Shown here: positions 10,827-19,659 of the stretch, one piece after another
Numbering within the stretch: the stretch's first letter is position 1
Layout: each line of letters begins with the position of its first letter
From: Sporocytophaga sp.
GTDB taxonomy: Bacteria; Bacteroidota; Bacteroidia; Cytophagales; Cytophagaceae
Length of the DNA stretch: 64,000 nucleotides
Direction of reading: 5' to 3'
Assembly: GCA_024707265.1 (NCBI GenBank)
Contig: JANQAB010000003.1
Location: forward strand, 806,001 to 870,000
Notes under the pieces: model-generated
Told to the model about the DNA's origin: nothing
What the model saw: only the letters and a program-made list of their open reading frames with translations
Database searches by the model: none
Program-made: the position numbers and the translations under genes

Positions 10827-11642
10827 TTAAAATAATGGTAATTGGGAAATGTGTTTCGGATGAAATGTCCCAATTATTAAAAAAGGATTTCTACCAGTAA
10901 AATGATGTACTTGAGAAGTTCCTAAAAAAAAATGTAAGTCTTTTGTTTTAGCAAAATCATCAAAATATTTTTTTTTGACATCGCTACATGCTTTCAGTTC
11001 ATTCCCATCATACCTTTTAAAACAATTCCAATAAAGCTCTCCTGTTTCCCAATCTTCAATCATTGTTGTACTAGACTGACCTTCGTCATCTTGGTAAACG
11101 AATGAGAACTTATAAGGCATCTTTTTTACAACTTCAACTCTTTGTTCTTCTACTCTTTGAAAAATATTTAATTGTTGAAATTGGGCTAATTTTTCGGGAG
11201 ACCATTCTCTATCAACTTCTTCCCATATAAAATCTACAATTTTGGTTGGTTTAAAAACAGCTAAGGAAGTGCAAACTCCCTTAGTTTTAGCTTCTGAAAT
11301 TAATTTATTTAAGTTTGTGTAAACCTTGTGCAATACAATTTTCCGCCGTTCAGTCCATGCATCTCCATCAGGTGGTATTCTATCTAAAACTTTTATAGGA
11401 GCATCATGTGAAATAGGTCTGTAGCTCTCTGGACGTGGGTCTCTAGTGTTTTTAACTAGATCTAGTTCAATCCATTCATATTTAGAATATTGCTCATGAT
11501 AAGATTTTTTCCTAAACTGAATTGGATAAAGGCGAATCCAAGTCCCATCTTCTTTAAAGCCTGCAGTACATACAAGCTCTTCGTATTTTTTTGATATTGT
11601 GGGATACGTTTTAACTGTGATCAGGACTTTGGTTAAGGCCAT
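10827..11642 (-). CDS. Uncharacterised protein, probable dual OB-fold-like partner of the DUF488 protein
   Basis: A soluble 271-aa protein. The N-terminal half has the order VLITVKTYPTISKKYEELVCTAG, GTWIRLYPIQFR and KYEWIELDLVKN, beta-strand-rich with conserved Trp/Arg/Tyr, which I recall in bacterial proteins described as dual OB-fold domains; this match is from memory and tentative. The middle carries charged helices (KKMPYKFSFVYQD), and the end has HFFLGTSQVHHFTGRNPFLIIGTF. It begins one base after the stop of the DUF488 gene, so the two are translationally coupled. OB folds usually bind single-stranded nucleic acid, so a nucleic-acid role is an inference. Confidence 0.65.
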   Translation of the reverse strand: MALTKVLITVKTYPTISKKYEELVCTAGFKEDGTWIRLYPIQFRKKSYHEQYSKYEWIELDLVKNTRDPRPESYRPISHDAPIKVLDRIPPDGDAWTERRKIVLHKVYTNLNKLISEAKTKGVCTSLAVFKPTKIVDFIWEEVDREWSPEKLAQFQQLNIFQRVEEQRVEVVKKMPYKFSFVYQDDEGQSSTTMIEDWETGELYWNCFKRYDGNELKACSDVKKKYFDDFAKTKDLHFFLGTSQVHHFTGRNPFLIIGTFHPKHISQLPLF

Positions 11643-11643
11643 T

Positions 11644-12528
11644 TTAAATATGTTTTAATTGATATTTAAATTTGGGGTGTTCGGAAATAGCTTCAGCGAG
11701 ATGTTTTCTATGGCACTGACAAATGTTGGCTTCAAAACAAGTTAATGCAATTCGTCCTTCTTTTTCTAATAATTCCAGTAACTTATTTTGAATATTTCTT
11801 GTGGTAGAAAGAACCTCTGAATTATATATTTTAAAGAGTTTATCGTAATCAGATTGAGTATTTAATTCTTGTCTTTTGTCGGAAGTAATTCCTAAGTCTG
11901 GAAAATGATTATATGATATTCCTACTCCCTCACAAGCATTTTGTAATTGAGATTTACTAAACCCATACTTCATACTTATTGGGTTTTTTCGAACATCACA
12001 AAGAATTTTAATGTCATTCAAAATCAATTTATTTATATATTCCTCCAGAGAGATACCTTCATATCCAATTGTAAATAAGATTATTTCATCTGACTTAGGT
12101 CTCGAATCCAATACCTTCTGATATTCTTCTGGGGATAATCGTTCCTTAGCTATTGTACTATTCACAGCAAAATAGGGGAATTTTGTGTAAGTATGTTTAA
12201 TTAACTCATCAGCACTCTTGTTTCCATATTGATATTTTATATTTCGTAAGGCCTGACGATCCTTTTCTTTCAGCTGATGCAGGTATTTCTCTTTATCTAT
12301 CTTAACCCAATTTGAACCCTCAGCTATCACCTGATTGTACTTAACCATAGTTGTCAAATCTGCATTCGCCTGAAAAGAAAAGCAGCCATATTTGTAAGGA
12401 ACAAAATGAAACTCCGGTTTTTGTTGTTGTTTACTCAAAAGCATTAGCAACTTTTGTAAGCTAATTTTCTCAAGCTTATTATCAAAAACTTCTAAAAGAG
12501 CCAATAATACTTTACGTCGATAATACAT
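11644..12528 (-). CDS. DUF488 protein with Panacea/YwgA-like N-terminal winged-helix domain
   Basis: A soluble 294-aa protein, first gene of a two-gene operon. Residues about 1-140 look like a winged-helix YwgA/Panacea-type domain: RRKVLLALLEVFDNKLEKISLQKLLML, FVPYKYGCFSFQANADLTTM. Residues about 150-294 are a DUF488 domain: FTIGYEGISLEEYINKL, ILCDVRKNPISMKYGFSK, YNHFPDLGI and the Cys signature CFEANICQCHRKHLAEAI near the end. DUF488 has no established activity. Panacea domains act as antitoxins in some toxin-antitoxin pairs. The fusion and the coupled downstream partner suggest a small accessory module, possibly defence or stress related; that is inference. Confidence 0.75.
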   Translation of the reverse strand: MYYRRKVLLALLEVFDNKLEKISLQKLLMLLSKQQQKPEFHFVPYKYGCFSFQANADLTTMVKYNQVIAEGSNWVKIDKEKYLHQLKEKDRQALRNIKYQYGNKSADELIKHTYTKFPYFAVNSTIAKERLSPEEYQKVLDSRPKSDEIILFTIGYEGISLEEYINKLILNDIKILCDVRKNPISMKYGFSKSQLQNACEGVGISYNHFPDLGITSDKRQELNTQSDYDKLFKIYNSEVLSTTRNIQNKLLELLEKEGRIALTCFEANICQCHRKHLAEAISEHPKFKYQLKHI

Positions 12529-12890
12529 ATAACAAAAGTACTAAATATATGAAACGAAAGTTCAATTATCTATCAAATTTAAGGAGCGCTAATAGGAGCT
12601 TGTTCTTAATATGCTAAAACTCTAGCAGTATATTTACTTCGCTTTGCAGGTTACTTGCTTATATACACCACCACATGAGTGTATTTTTCATTTATCCCTA
12701 CTAATTATTCAATTATAGAACAATAGTCAAAGAAGTTCAAGCAAGCATTAAAGATTTCAGCAAAAATTTCGGGGGTAAGGTAAGAGCCTTCGTCTTCCGA
12801 ACGTTCATTTACCTTGAAAAATTAAGATAATCCAAGCTGCCTGCCAAAACCTTGATATCTCTATTCCGTCCTATCTTTCTCAAATGCCCA
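12529..12890. other. Intergenic region, no gene seen
   Basis: It spans the gap between the DUF488 operon start and the terminator of the B12 locus. It is AT-rich, with stop codons in all frames and no clear promoter or structured RNA that I can support. Confidence 0.5.
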
Positions 12891-12926
12891 CAAAAAAGGC
12901 TGCCCTCAGAAAAGACAGCCTCCTTA
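12891..12926 (-). terminator. Terminator of the cobalamin uptake operon
   Basis: On the minus strand GGCTGTC pairs with GGCAGCC across a short loop and is followed by six T residues. It lies about 20 bases after the stop of the BtuG-like gene. Confidence 0.82.
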
Positions 12927-12946
12927 TATTCTACCTAAAAAAAGTA

Positions 12947-13978
12947 CTAATAGAAGCAAAAACTCCCCGGTGTTGCCCCTACCTTAAAGCTATTCAACAA
13001 AGTTCCGCTCGGATGATACCGATATACTATCCCCTGCTGGACATAATCTATGGCATCTGAAACATAGATAACTCCTGAGACCGGATCTATACCAAGACCA
13101 TAGAACAACATATTACCCTGTGAGACTAACGTTGTAACAGGCAATGAGGCTTCAGAAACCGGAAAGCGACATACGCCTTTATTCAGATAATATAAAGTAT
13201 CTTTTGTGCCATTGATCTGCAAGGAACCAGGGTTATCGGAGGTTTTAAATGATAAAGTTTGCTCGATAGAATTATTCACAGGATTTATTCTGTGTAAAGT
13301 TGCAGCAACTGAACCATTCTTACCTGCAAGCACCCAGACCTTATCATATTTATCGGTTTTGATAGAATATGCATTCAGGCCAATCTTTATACTATCTTCT
13401 ATAATATCACTCACAGGATTAACAACATACAGATATTGCTTTCTTATATTTGTAATGAAAACTTTGTTCCCCGCCATTACCAGCTCTTCTGTCCAGCCTT
13501 TGCAAGGTATTTCTTTAATCACATTGTTGGTTGAAAGATCCACAACGTAAACAGCATTTCTTTTGTAATCCGTCACATAAGCTTTGGTATCGTTTACCGC
13601 CAGTATGTAACGGGGAGAACCTAAGCCGCTAATCACTCCTATAGATTTCAAACTATCAGGAGTAACAACTTCAATTTTAAACGAATTATTGACAACGATG
13701 TAAGCCTTACCATTTATAATAGACATAGACTGACATACATCCCCCAACTGGCGATTATTTGCTGCTTTAAAGGCATCTTCAGTCACCTGTTGATTGGAAA
13801 AATTATAGTAACTGACAGAAGCATTTCCCCAGGTGAAGTTCCCTTCATTAGTAATAAATACACCGGCAGCAGGTTTCGCTGCTACCGGAATTTCAGGTTT
13901 TACATCTTTGGCCTTGTCACTTACACAGGAGCTTAAAAATAAAATACCTGCGCAAACAATTCCCGTGAAATACTTCAT
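12947..13978 (-). CDS. btuG: BtuG-like beta-propeller surface lipoprotein (DUF5074/YncE-like)
   Basis: A probable outer-surface lipoprotein of 343 residues that binds corrinoids and hands them to BtuB. The start ATG 13978 gives MKYFTGIVCAGILFLSSC with a clear lipobox Cys; the longer ORF would need a TTG. The mature part has about seven propeller blades of the YncE type, for example GVFITNEGNFTWGNASVSYY, KAYVTDYKRNAVYVVDLS and VFITNIRKQYLYVVNP. In Bacteroides, BtuG proteins of this fold sit next to btuB and bind B12 extremely tightly. The gene starts 8 bases after the stop of the DUF4465 gene and is last in the riboswitch-led operon. The symbol rests on fold plus context. Confidence 0.82.
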   Translation of the reverse strand: MKYFTGIVCAGILFLSSCVSDKAKDVKPEIPVAAKPAAGVFITNEGNFTWGNASVSYYNFSNQQVTEDAFKAANNRQLGDVCQSMSIINGKAYIVVNNSFKIEVVTPDSLKSIGVISGLGSPRYILAVNDTKAYVTDYKRNAVYVVDLSTNNVIKEIPCKGWTEELVMAGNKVFITNIRKQYLYVVNPVSDIIEDSIKIGLNAYSIKTDKYDKVWVLAGKNGSVAATLHRINPVNNSIEQTLSFKTSDNPGSLQINGTKDTLYYLNKGVCRFPVSEASLPVTTLVSQGNMLFYGLGIDPVSGVIYVSDAIDYVQQGIVYRYHPSGTLLNSFKVGATPGSFCFY

Positions 13979-13985
13979 CTGCAAA

Positions 13986-15683
13986 TTAGTTAACAACAAA
14001 TTTTCTTGTGATTACCTCACCTTCTTTAACTACTTTCAATACATAGATGCCTGCAATAAAGTCTTCAGTTGAAATGGTGAACTGTTGAGATCCTGCCTTC
14101 TGTGACTTCACCAGCTGACCGGCAAAATCATATACCTGAACATCATACTCCTGATCGACAGAAACATTCAGCGTAATATTTACAAACTGATTTTTCTGAG
14201 ATGGATTCGGATAAACACTGATTCGACTCTCTCCTGCGCCAACTATACCTGCAGGTACACCTGTATTGATTACACCAATGGCATCCAAATCAAAACCACT
14301 GGAAGGAAAAGGAGTCGGCCATGGATCATTGACAGATTTCCCTTCAGCATCTTTACTTGCATATAATGGATTGATACTTCCTACAACATCAACTATACGT
14401 ACATGCGTTACAGCATTCATATTCAATCCTTCTACATCTTTTAATTCCTCAAGATCGAAAGGTGTACCATATTCTCCATTGTACTTTCCTGCAAGGTTGT
14501 TCAGGAGATTTTCACTAAGATAAGCATTAGAACCTGCCTGATCGATCTGATGTGTTACAGGATCGGTATAAGAAGCTGCAGGAAAACGAAAGAAATGCTC
14601 TCCGTCAGAACTTACTTCCACAAAAGCCAGTTCTTTAAACGCCTGCTCAAAGCTGTATTCAAAAACTGCAAAGTCGGGACCTTCCCCGTTTCTGATTGGC
14701 ATATCAAAGGTAAGCGTAGCATAACCACTATCGCCAAGACTTACCAAACCTGCTCCTGCTTTTCCATAAGCCCCGGATAAATCGCCAGTAGATGCTTTAC
14801 CCAGATCCTTGTCTGAAATATCCTGAAACCCTCTCACTACAGAACCTCCGGTAGCCCATATTTTAAACAGCTCACTATCCTTGTGAATAGCAGTGCTTCC
14901 AGGTGTTCCAGGCTTTCCTGAAAACTGAGGATTATTAAAATTGTCCATGGCAAAATACGCAGGAGTATTCATCCCCCATTCTCCAACATCAGAAGACGAA
15001 AGTTCAAAAGTAAGACTATCAACATTTCCCAGAGGAGTAAGATCTACCCATTGCCAAGTGTTTACGATATAATCAAAAACATTATCAGGAAAGCGATAAT
15101 CAGCCAGGTAAAAATCCACATCAGAGGTTTTTGCTTCTCCATTAAGATAACCTTTCACCTTTAATTTTAACCAGTCCTCATCATCACCAGAAGCTCCACC
15201 AAATTTCTTTGAAAATTGATCTCCCTTTCTCATAGACAGTGTAGAATAAGTAGTGTTGGTTACAAAAAAACCACTTACAGTCTTTCCTTTTAAATCACCC
15301 TGAAGTTTGATATAGGGTTTATTAACATACACCACTGCATAATTGCCCGTACCACCATATCCTCTTCCGGTGATTGCCGTAACAGAATTAGTGTATCCGG
15401 CTGTTGTTGTATCAAATTTATTTGAATAAATAAAGTTTGAAAAATACCCTCCGCTATTGCTATTGTTGAAATAAGCATCTCCGCTTATAAATCCTTTCGA
15501 ACCATCAGAGCCATCCCAATAAGAATTTTCACCAAGAGTAAGATCTTCGAAATCAGAAACATTTTGAGCTTGTGTTATACTTAATAAGTTACAACACAAC
15601 ACCACAGATACTATAAGGTAACGTAGCAATTTAAAGACATGCTCACTACCTGCTTTGTAAACTTTTTTCATTTTATTATTCAC
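13986..15683 (-). CDS. btuH: BtuH-like DUF4465 surface protein fused to a second domain, T9SS exported
   Basis: An exported corrinoid-binding candidate of about 565 residues. After the signal peptide a DUF4465 domain occupies about residues 40-255 (DFEDLTLGENSYWDGSDGSKG, GNYAVVYV, PAYFAMDNF). A second domain, about 270-475, resembles a separate cell-surface protein encoded in Bacteroides B12 loci (GPDFAVFEYSFEQAF, FVEVSSDGEHFFRF, GFDLDAIGVI). A type A T9SS tail (YPNPSQKNQFVNITLN to ITRKFVVN) ends it. DUF4465 proteins named BtuH bind vitamin B12 in gut Bacteroidetes. The GTG at 15683 overlaps the btuB stop (GTGA). The ATG at 15671 (MKKVYK) is an alternative start and gives a more usual signal peptide. 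Confidence 0.82.
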   Translation of the reverse strand: MNNKMKKVYKAGSEHVFKLLRYLIVSVVLCCNLLSITQAQNVSDFEDLTLGENSYWDGSDGSKGFISGDAYFNNSNSGGYFSNFIYSNKFDTTTAGYTNSVTAITGRGYGGTGNYAVVYVNKPYIKLQGDLKGKTVSGFFVTNTTYSTLSMRKGDQFSKKFGGASGDDEDWLKLKVKGYLNGEAKTSDVDFYLADYRFPDNVFDYIVNTWQWVDLTPLGNVDSLTFELSSSDVGEWGMNTPAYFAMDNFNNPQFSGKPGTPGSTAIHKDSELFKIWATGGSVVRGFQDISDKDLGKASTGDLSGAYGKAGAGLVSLGDSGYATLTFDMPIRNGEGPDFAVFEYSFEQAFKELAFVEVSSDGEHFFRFPAASYTDPVTHQIDQAGSNAYLSENLLNNLAGKYNGEYGTPFDLEELKDVEGLNMNAVTHVRIVDVVGSINPLYASKDAEGKSVNDPWPTPFPSSGFDLDAIGVINTGVPAGIVGAGESRISVYPNPSQKNQFVNITLNVSVDQEYDVQVYDFAGQLVKSQKAGSQQFTISTEDFIAGIYVLKVVKEGEVITRKFVVN

Positions 15684-17617
15684 TTTATACTTTTATTTGG
15701 TTTATTAAACATATATGAAAGACCTGCCTGGATATATCTCAAAGGCATGGCCTGATTTAAAACTACCTGATAGGACTGATTCCAGAGGTTATTCACCCGC
15801 ACATGTACATTCAAAAAGGAATTACCCACTTTAAAATTCCTTCCTGCGATGACATTCCCCAGGTGATAACCTTCCACCACTTTTGAATTATCTGTTGTAT
15901 AAAATCTATTGCCGGTATAGTTATGAATATAATTCAGATAAAAACCTTTATATACAACCTCCATAGTTGCCTGAGCTGAATATACAGGAACGTAGATCAA
16001 CTGCTTTCCTACAATATTATCATTAGCCATTCTTGCCTTTTGATTGGTGGCGACAACATAATTGTATAGCACTGTGAGTCCTACCTTAAAATCTCTGATT
16101 TCTTTATTGATAGATACAATACTTTCCAATCCTCGCGACCATACCGATTGTATATTTTGCGCACTCCAGGTTCCTCCTGCCGGCAGCCACATGATGCAGT
16201 TTTCAACATTACTATTAAAGAAAGTCAGCATTACAGAATTTTTATTTCTGTTACCTGTATACTGTGAGGCTATCACACTTACCTCTTCGCTCCAACCCGA
16301 CTCGGGTTTCAAGTTTTTGTTCCCTCCGGGATTCCAGTATAAATCATTAAAAGTGGGAACCTTGTAGGTTCTTGAAACATTTGCCTTAACTGATAAAAAT
16401 TTAACGAGTCGGCCTTCCACACCTGCAGAAGGTGTGAGTGGGATTAACTTTCCCCCGATCATCTCCTGACGAAGACTTACTACTGTCCTCCAATGATCAT
16501 TCAGAAAAGAAAATTTATATGATCCAAACAATGCTGTTCTGTTCTGAGAGGGGGCATCCGGATATCCATTGGAAGATGCCTGATTAAAAGTATTGTTCAA
16601 TCCTACATTCAACAAATGATTTCTTCCTAATCTCAGAATACTTTCTGCTTCTGAAATAGAAGTATGGAAGCGTGTCACTGCATGCATGTTTGCAAGAGTA
16701 TCAATATAGCTCATACCGTCATTGAAATAGGCAGTTCTTACGAAATAAGAAACTACCTTTCCCGATTTTTTCCATTCAGAACTTAATCTTAAAAAATCTG
16801 ATTCCAGTGTTTCATTCACAAAAAGCATAGGCTGGTTGCCGGACCTGGAAGCAATGGATGGCGGAATCTCTCGATAATTATCCTGCAACCAGATCCTGAC
16901 ATTCAGCTGCTGATCCTTTTTTATCCTGAAAAAATTTTCAGACATCAACCCTTTCTGTTTCACAGTGGCATTAATCTGTCGCACTTTTAAATCATCTACA
17001 TAAAATGGAAAATCATTCTCTGCTGAAAAATTAAAGACCTTAAGAACACTTACAAATTTCTTTTGTGAAAGACTGACATTAGCCGATTGCTGCCAGGAAT
17101 TAAAGCTTCCCCCATTAAGTGAAGCTCCAAACGTTAATCCATTGTTAAACCTAGGGACAGAATTAAAATTGATAATTCCACCTGTGGCCCCGCTTCCAAA
17201 GAGGGCTCCTGCACCTCCGTATTGGATTTCTATATCGTCAGCGAAGCTTACAGGAAAATAAGAGAAGTCTGCCTGGCCAAGAGTAGGTGATTGTACATTA
17301 AAACCATTCCATAACACTGCCGTCTGGCTGGCATTTGTACCTCTGGAAGAGATGGAAGCCAGGTTCCCGATTCCATAGGATTTAATAAACAGATGAGAGT
17401 TAAAAGTCAGCAAATCTCCAAGATTGCCAGACTTAAATCGTTGTATCGTTGCTGAGTCAATCTTTTGTATTTTGTTTCCTGTTGTAAAAGTATTCAGTCT
17501 GTTACCCTCTATCACCACCTCTTGCAGTTGAGATGTTGTGTCCGCTGCTGATTGAGCATGCAAAGCTTCATTCAGCATAATGGATAGTAACAGAAACAGA
17601 AACTTAATAAACTTCAT
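15680..17617 (-). CDS. btuB: TonB-dependent outer-membrane cobalamin receptor
   Basis: An energised outer-membrane transporter for cobalamin, 645 aa. It has a signal peptide (1-22), a TonB-box/plug region at about 30-150 (QEVVIEGNRLNTF, ISSRGTNASQTAVLWNGF, YGGAGALFGSGATGGIINF) and a 22-strand barrel rich in aromatic residues, ending RYIQAGLSYMFN. The size matches small BtuB-type receptors. It is the first gene of the operon, directly downstream of a cobalamin riboswitch, and overlaps the following DUF4465 gene by 4 bases. The riboswitch context makes a B12 substrate far more likely than iron siderophores. Confidence 0.92.
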   Translation of the reverse strand: MKFIKFLFLLLSIMLNEALHAQSAADTTSQLQEVVIEGNRLNTFTTGNKIQKIDSATIQRFKSGNLGDLLTFNSHLFIKSYGIGNLASISSRGTNASQTAVLWNGFNVQSPTLGQADFSYFPVSFADDIEIQYGGAGALFGSGATGGIINFNSVPRFNNGLTFGASLNGGSFNSWQQSANVSLSQKKFVSVLKVFNFSAENDFPFYVDDLKVRQINATVKQKGLMSENFFRIKKDQQLNVRIWLQDNYREIPPSIASRSGNQPMLFVNETLESDFLRLSSEWKKSGKVVSYFVRTAYFNDGMSYIDTLANMHAVTRFHTSISEAESILRLGRNHLLNVGLNNTFNQASSNGYPDAPSQNRTALFGSYKFSFLNDHWRTVVSLRQEMIGGKLIPLTPSAGVEGRLVKFLSVKANVSRTYKVPTFNDLYWNPGGNKNLKPESGWSEEVSVIASQYTGNRNKNSVMLTFFNSNVENCIMWLPAGGTWSAQNIQSVWSRGLESIVSINKEIRDFKVGLTVLYNYVVATNQKARMANDNIVGKQLIYVPVYSAQATMEVVYKGFYLNYIHNYTGNRFYTTDNSKVVEGYHLGNVIAGRNFKVGNSFLNVHVRVNNLWNQSYQVVLNQAMPLRYIQAGLSYMFNKPNKSIK

Positions 17618-17738
17618 TACAGGATGATCATTATTTCAACAATCATTCGTAACAATGAAAAATACGGCTTTGAGTGAATACAGGTATTCTGATCAATGAA
17701 GCATTTATCCTTTGCCTTTTCTCCGAAAGCTACGAATG

Positions 17739-17908
17739 CACAGATTCTGGCAGGTCTTCTGACTCACTTTACTTTTGACGGCCTTCCCATCCATTAGGAC
17801 AGTGGCGAGGATGTCAATCGTTTTACAAAGCTTACAGCAGCGGGAACTGTTCAGGATTTCCACCTGATTCCCTTTTAATTCCGATGGTGCAAACCACCCG
17901 GAAACCAA
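17739..17908 (-). ncRNA. Cobalamin riboswitch (B12 element)
   Basis: On the minus strand the conserved blocks appear in order: GGTTTGCACC, AAAAGGGAATCAGGTGGAAA, CCTGAACAGTTCCCGC, TGCTGTAA, then the B12-box core GCCACTGT, GATGGGAAGG, and GAGTCAGAAGACCTGCC. It lies about 120 bases upstream of btuB and is expected to shut the operon down when adenosyl- or methylcobalamin binds. It fills most of the 466-base gap between btuB and the dismutase gene. Confidence 0.95.
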
Positions 17909-17917
17909 AACTTGGGG

Positions 17918-17925
17918 CAAATATA
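17918..17925 (-). promoter_or_regulatory. Bacteroidota -7 promoter element (TATATTTG) for the B12 operon
   Basis: It matches the phylum consensus TAnnTTTG exactly and sits about 10-15 bases upstream of the first riboswitch block on the minus strand. I did not find a matching -33 element at the usual distance. Confidence 0.6.
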
Positions 17926-18083
17926 CTAAATCTATTTCTCTTTTTGATCTTTTTTAACAACCATAAATTTTTGAAGTCTAATAATCATACAATTAGCAAA
18001 CCTATACAACATCCTATCATTAAGAATTATATAATTAAATCTAAATCTTACTATTTTAGCCAATAATAACCTAACTCAATCCT

Positions 18084-18752
18084 ATGAAAAAAATATTGTT
18101 AAGCGTTTTAGTATTGTTCTTTTCAACATTATCATTCGCACAATTTACCCTTCCTGCTTTGCCATACGCTTATGAAGCGCTGGAGCCAAGCTTCGACACT
18201 CAGACCATGCAGATTCATCATGACAAACACCATGATGCTTATGTAAAAAACTTAAACAAGGAGGTCGCTGCGAATCCGGCTCTCAATGGGAAGACGATTG
18301 AAGATATCTGCAAGAATGTAAGCAAGTATAACACAGCCGTAAGAAATAACGGAGGCGGGCATTATAACCACAGCTTGTTCTGGACAGTCCTTTCTCCAAA
18401 AGGAGGAACTCCATCAGGAGCCCTTTCAGATGACATTAACAAGACTTTTGGCTCATTTGACAACTTCAAAGCCCAATTCAGTGACTCTGCAAAAACAAGG
18501 TTCGGATCAGGATGGGCATGGCTTATCGTTGATCAGCAAGGAAAATTAAAAATCACAACAACTCCTAACCAGGACAATCCATTAATGGATATTGTAAAAG
18601 TTAAGGGAACTCCTGTATTGGCTTTGGATGTATGGGAACATGCCTATTATCTGAAATATCAGAACAAAAGACCTGATTACATTACAGCATTCTGGAACAT
18701 TGTTAACTGGGATGAGGTAAGCAAAAGGTATTCTGAAGCGAAGAAGAAGTAA
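18084..18752 (+). CDS. sodA: Exported Mn-type (or cambialistic) superoxide dismutase
   Basis: Converts superoxide to hydrogen peroxide and oxygen. Length is 222 aa, with an N-terminal signal peptide ([20 protein letters not shown]) that cytoplasmic SODs lack, so the enzyme should act in the periplasm or outside. Metal ligands are visible: His45 (QIHHDKHH), His96 (GHYNHSLFW), Asp182 and His186 ([12 protein letters not shown]). The active-site Gln appears at the manganese-type position ([10 protein letters not shown], Gln163), and Gly replaces the Gln of iron SODs near [10 protein letters not shown], so Mn or cambialistic use is inferred. It is monocistronic and followed by a repeat and a terminator. 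Confidence 0.93.
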   Translation: MKKILLSVLVLFFSTLSFAQFTLPALPYAYEALEPSFDTQTMQIHHDKHHDAYVKNLNKEVAANPALNGKTIEDICKNVSKYNTAVRNNGGGHYNHSLFWTVLSPKGGTPSGALSDDINKTFGSFDNFKAQFSDSAKTRFGSGWAWLIVDQQGKLKITTTPNQDNPLMDIVKVKGTPVLALDVWEHAYYLKYQNKRPDYITAFWNIVNWDEVSKRYSEAKKK

Positions 18753-18754
18753 AT

Positions 18755-18788
18755 TTTAAGCGGAAAGCTTAAAGCGTAAAGTTTAAAG
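18755..18788. repeat. AAAGCTTAAAGCGTAAAG-type simple repeat after sodA
   Basis: It is a degenerate run of the same units as found after htpG (4861-4900), again starting within a few bases of a stop codon and leading into a terminator. Confidence 0.55.
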
Positions 18789-18823
18789 AGAAGCTGTGAT
18801 AGTGCAGGCTTCTCTATTTTTTT
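18788..18823 (+). terminator. Rho-independent terminator of sodA
   Basis: Stem GAGAAGC/GCTTCTC, extended by TG/CA pairing, is followed by a T-rich tract. Confidence 0.85.
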
Positions 18824-18865
18824 CCTATACGATAAAAAGGTATGCTGCTCCTATAACAGGTAGAG

Positions 18866-19498
18866 TTAAAACTTCAGTCCCATAAATACTCTTGGGCTAT
18901 AATAGGAAGCTTTCTTATAGACAGGATCATCTTCTTTATCCAGGTCATCAACGAAAAGTGTTCCGAAATTAACTTCGCCCCCTACTACAAGTTTTTTATA
19001 TCTGAATTTAAGCCCCGGCACCCAAAGGACTCCGTAGTATAAATAAACATATCCCTGATCATCGTAGCTAAAAAAATTAAATTTAGCAGTGGGACTAAGG
19101 TTAAAGAAGAAATCCAATGCACTATTTTCATCAAGCTTAGCTGAAAGCATTGGTCCGAATCTAATAAGGCCGAGGTTCAGGTCCCAACCAAAAATATCTT
19201 CTCCATCCCGGATACTGGTTGCTATGGTTGCCCAACTGACGTTTGCTCCAATTGCCAGATTATTATTTTTTGAGAATATATGTTGACTTCCAAACTCAAA
19301 AGAAGGCTGTATTCCCTGAAATAACCTCCCCTTACCCAGATAATCTAGCCGTGGCAATCCAATTCCAAAATGCAGATAAACGCCATCACTAAACATATCC
19401 CTGCCTTTAACACGACTTGTAAGACCGACAAACTGATCTCTTGCTATTGATGAAACTGCAATTAAAAAGAATAATAAAATAAAACAATATTTCTTCAT
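18866..19498 (-). CDS. Outer-membrane-type protein, paralogue of the next gene
   Basis: An exported protein of 210 residues from ATG 19498 (MKKYCFILLFFLIAVSSIA signal peptide); the longer ORF would need a TTG. The mature part alternates short amphipathic strands with aromatic girdle residues (HFGIGLPRLDYL, DLNLGLIRFGPMLSAKL, SALDFFFNLSPTAKFNFF) and ends YYSPRVFMGLKF. A terminal Phe preceded by alternating hydrophobics is typical of small outer-membrane beta-barrels. It matches the neighbouring 216-aa gene along its whole length, so the pair arose by tandem duplication. I do not recognise a function. Confidence 0.75.
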   Translation of the reverse strand: MKKYCFILLFFLIAVSSIARDQFVGLTSRVKGRDMFSDGVYLHFGIGLPRLDYLGKGRLFQGIQPSFEFGSQHIFSKNNNLAIGANVSWATIATSIRDGEDIFGWDLNLGLIRFGPMLSAKLDENSALDFFFNLSPTAKFNFFSYDDQGYVYLYYGVLWVPGLKFRYKKLVVGGEVNFGTLFVDDLDKEDDPVYKKASYYSPRVFMGLKF

Positions 19499-19659
19499 AG
19501 TAAACAAAAGTGGGTCTTCTGATTAAAAATAATTTCTTAAACTAATTTATGGAAAACAATTATAAAAAATGCCGACAAATGTAATTAAAGTCTTAAAATA
19601 AAAAGTGGGAATTGATATAAAACCAACTCCCACCTCTTTATGCTTTATTTTTGCATTGA

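Noticed and set aside
17705..17920. 72-codon ORF on the minus strand
   Set aside because: It lies within the cobalamin riboswitch and its conserved positions are RNA elements, not codons.
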